Shown: piece by piece, positions 62,898 through 63,812 of the stretch | How positions within the stretch are numbered: position 1 is the first letter of the stretch | Layout of the letters: every line of letters starts with the position of its first letter | Translations under genes and position numbers: made by a program | Assembly (NCBI RefSeq): GCF_004168205.1 | Contig: NZ_RCYB01000005.1 | Span: 1 to 63,812 of the forward strand | DNA from: Catenibacterium sp. co_0103 | GTDB lineage: Bacteria; Bacillota_I; Bacilli_A; Erysipelotrichales; Coprobacillaceae | Length of the DNA stretch: 63,812 nucleotides | Reading direction: 5' to 3' | The notes under the pieces: generated by a model | Seen by the model: only the letters and a program-made list of their open reading frames with translations | Databases searched by the model: none | What the model was told of the DNA's origin: nothing

Positions 62898-63812
62898 ATA
62901 ATTTAGAAAAAATAGAATAATTGAATATTATGGTTTAGTTAATTTGGAAACGTCAAAACCTGATTTCTTAAGAAACTCAATTGCTGATTCTTCTGTTAAA
63001 ACTTGTTGCTTTATAGGTGGCTTAGGATTTTTAAATGATTCATAATCTGAAGGATTAAATGTCTCTCCAGTAAGAATCATATGGTATATACTGACAAGCA
63101 TCATTCTTGCAATTGCGATAATGGCTTTCTTGTGACCTCGTCTCTTTTTGATACGAGAATACTTGATTCCAAAATAGCCCTCCTTATCTTTGATTGCTCC
63201 AAGAGCACACTGAACTAATAAAGGTTTTAAATATTGACCTGCTTTAGAAATACGAACTGATTTTTTCTTATTAGCACTTTCGTTGTTTGCAGGTGCTAAT
63301 CCAGCCCAACAGGTTAGTTGTTTATCTGATTCGAATTGTTTCATATCTACTCCGATTTCTGAAATAATAAGGATTGCAGATAAAGTGCTGATACCTGGTA
63401 GTTGGGTGATGTGCATGAATCGATCGAACATTGGTGCTGCACGTTTCATTATTTCGATTTCACAGTTATTAATATGGACTTGTAATTCTTCCATATGAGT
63501 CATTGATTCATTCATTTTAAACCTTTGATCAGTTTCGATATTGCAGTGTTTAATGGAATCTAGAATCTTATCTTTATTTTTACACGATCCATGGATACAT
63601 TTCAAAATTTTCTCATCTTCAATGATATCTGACTCAAGTACTTCTTTCATGATTGCTTGTGCAGACTTTCCAAACGGATCTGAAAATACAGAACCAATAC
63701 CGATATTGGAAACTGTCATACAGTTCTGATATCGATTACGTTCAGAGGAACGCATTCCAACCAATTTATAGCGATAGCGAGATATTTCTCGTAAAGCTCT
63801 TATTTCTTTGGG
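62898..63812 (-). mobile_element. IS110-family insertion sequence, partial
   Basis: The transposase runs off the right end of the window, and the element's left boundary is not fixed. Because IS110 elements leave no inverted repeats or target duplications, the left edge is put only approximately at the A/T-rich stretch after 62897. IS110 recombinases are guided by a bridge RNA from a non-coding end; the region upstream of the transposase lies outside the window. Confidence 0.6.
62928..63812 (-). CDS. IS110-family transposase, C-terminal part
   Basis: The frame is open from the stop at 62928 to the window end, so the start and the N-terminal DEDD catalytic domain lie outside. Present are the coiled connecting part (IRALREISRYRYKLVGMRSSE on the translated strand) and the C-terminal transposase_20 domain: FDRFMHITQLPGISTLSAILIISEIG, CWAGLAPANNESANKKKSVRISKAGQYLKPLLVQ and the RRGHKKAIIAIARMMLVSIYHML end. 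The serine nucleophile region (RISKAGQ) is intact. An internal ATG at 63764 is not the real start. Confidence 0.88.
   Translation of the reverse strand, partial: PKEIRALREISRYRYKLVGMRSSERNRYQNCMTVSNIGIGSVFSDPFGKSAQAIMKEVLESDIIEDEKILKCIHGSCKNKDKILDSIKHCNIETDQRFKMNESMTHMEELQVHINNCEIEIMKRAAPMFDRFMHITQLPGISTLSAILIISEIGVDMKQFESDKQLTCWAGLAPANNESANKKKSVRISKAGQYLKPLLVQCALGAIKDKEGYFGIKYSRIKKRRGHKKAIIAIARMMLVSIYHMILTGETFNPSDYESFKNPKPPIKQQVLTEESAIEFLKKSGFDVSKLTKP

Noticed and set aside
63541..63729. Plus-strand frame in the IS110 region
   Set aside because: Shadow of the minus-strand transposase.

Overview
The window is a low-GC Gram-positive (Firmicutes) chromosome segment. Supporting signs are TTGACA/TATAAT promoters, AAGGAGG-type ribosome binding sites, a T-box leader, the Firmicute primosome genes dnaB and dnaI, and the gene order polA-mutM-coaE-dnaB-dnaI-thrS. 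The primary structures suggest the Erysipelotrichia (Catenibacterium/Kandleria-like gut bacteria), but that placement is inference and no search was run. Nearly all genes lie on the + strand.

Layout. (1) 1-5240: aromatic amino-acid operon (end of DAHP synthase, aroB, aroA, aroC, pheA, aroK), mostly with overlapping ends. (2) 5256-9576: purine permease, a TIM-barrel protein, then thyA-folA-plsC. (3) 9605-22364: DNA replication/repair block (dnaE, polA, mutM, an oxidoreductase, coaE, dnaB, dnaI) followed by glycolytic pfkA and pyk. (4) 22370-26893: T-box controlled thrS and the proline genes proB-proA. (5) 26895-33817: a MarR repressor and a heterodimeric ABC exporter, originally one operon, now split by an IS607-family element with a ruined serine recombinase gene and an intact tnpB. 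(6) 33860-38911: an acetyltransferase, a CinA-like protein, a convergent hydrolase, purA and guaA.

(7) 38900-47642: an integrative mobilizable element of about 8.7 kb inserted at the 3' end of guaA. It is bounded by a 13-bp direct repeat and has matching GATAACA arm-type sites at both ends. It carries an Xre-type regulator, a small HTH/excisionase-like protein, a tyrosine integrase, a mobilization accessory protein, a RepA-like AAA ATPase, a MobV-type relaxase, TnpV, and two antibiotic-resistance-type cargo genes: an ABC-F protein behind an attenuator leader, and a lincosamide nucleotidyltransferase-like gene. The original guaA terminator now lies just beyond the right end.

(8) 47652-63812: accessory carbohydrate region. 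A tandem pair of RpiR-type regulators precedes a HAD phosphatase, a GH13 glucosidase and a complete IIBCA PTS transporter (alpha-glucoside uptake). A 2-enoate-reductase-like flavoenzyme with a LysR regulator follows. Next is an orphan lactose/cellobiose-type PTS IIC with an esterase, a GH1 phospho-beta-glucosidase-type enzyme and an AraC regulator, behind a near-cre promoter. The window ends inside an IS110-family transposase on the minus strand.

Most notable points: the reconstructable IS607 insertion that split the MarR/ABC operon, the roughly 320-residue extracytoplasmic coiled-coil insertion in the first ABC subunit, the DnaI helicase loader without a recognisable P-loop, the attenuator with a four-codon leader peptide before the ABC-F gene, and the large nested hairpin in front of the relaxase. 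No tRNA, rRNA or CRISPR array was seen.
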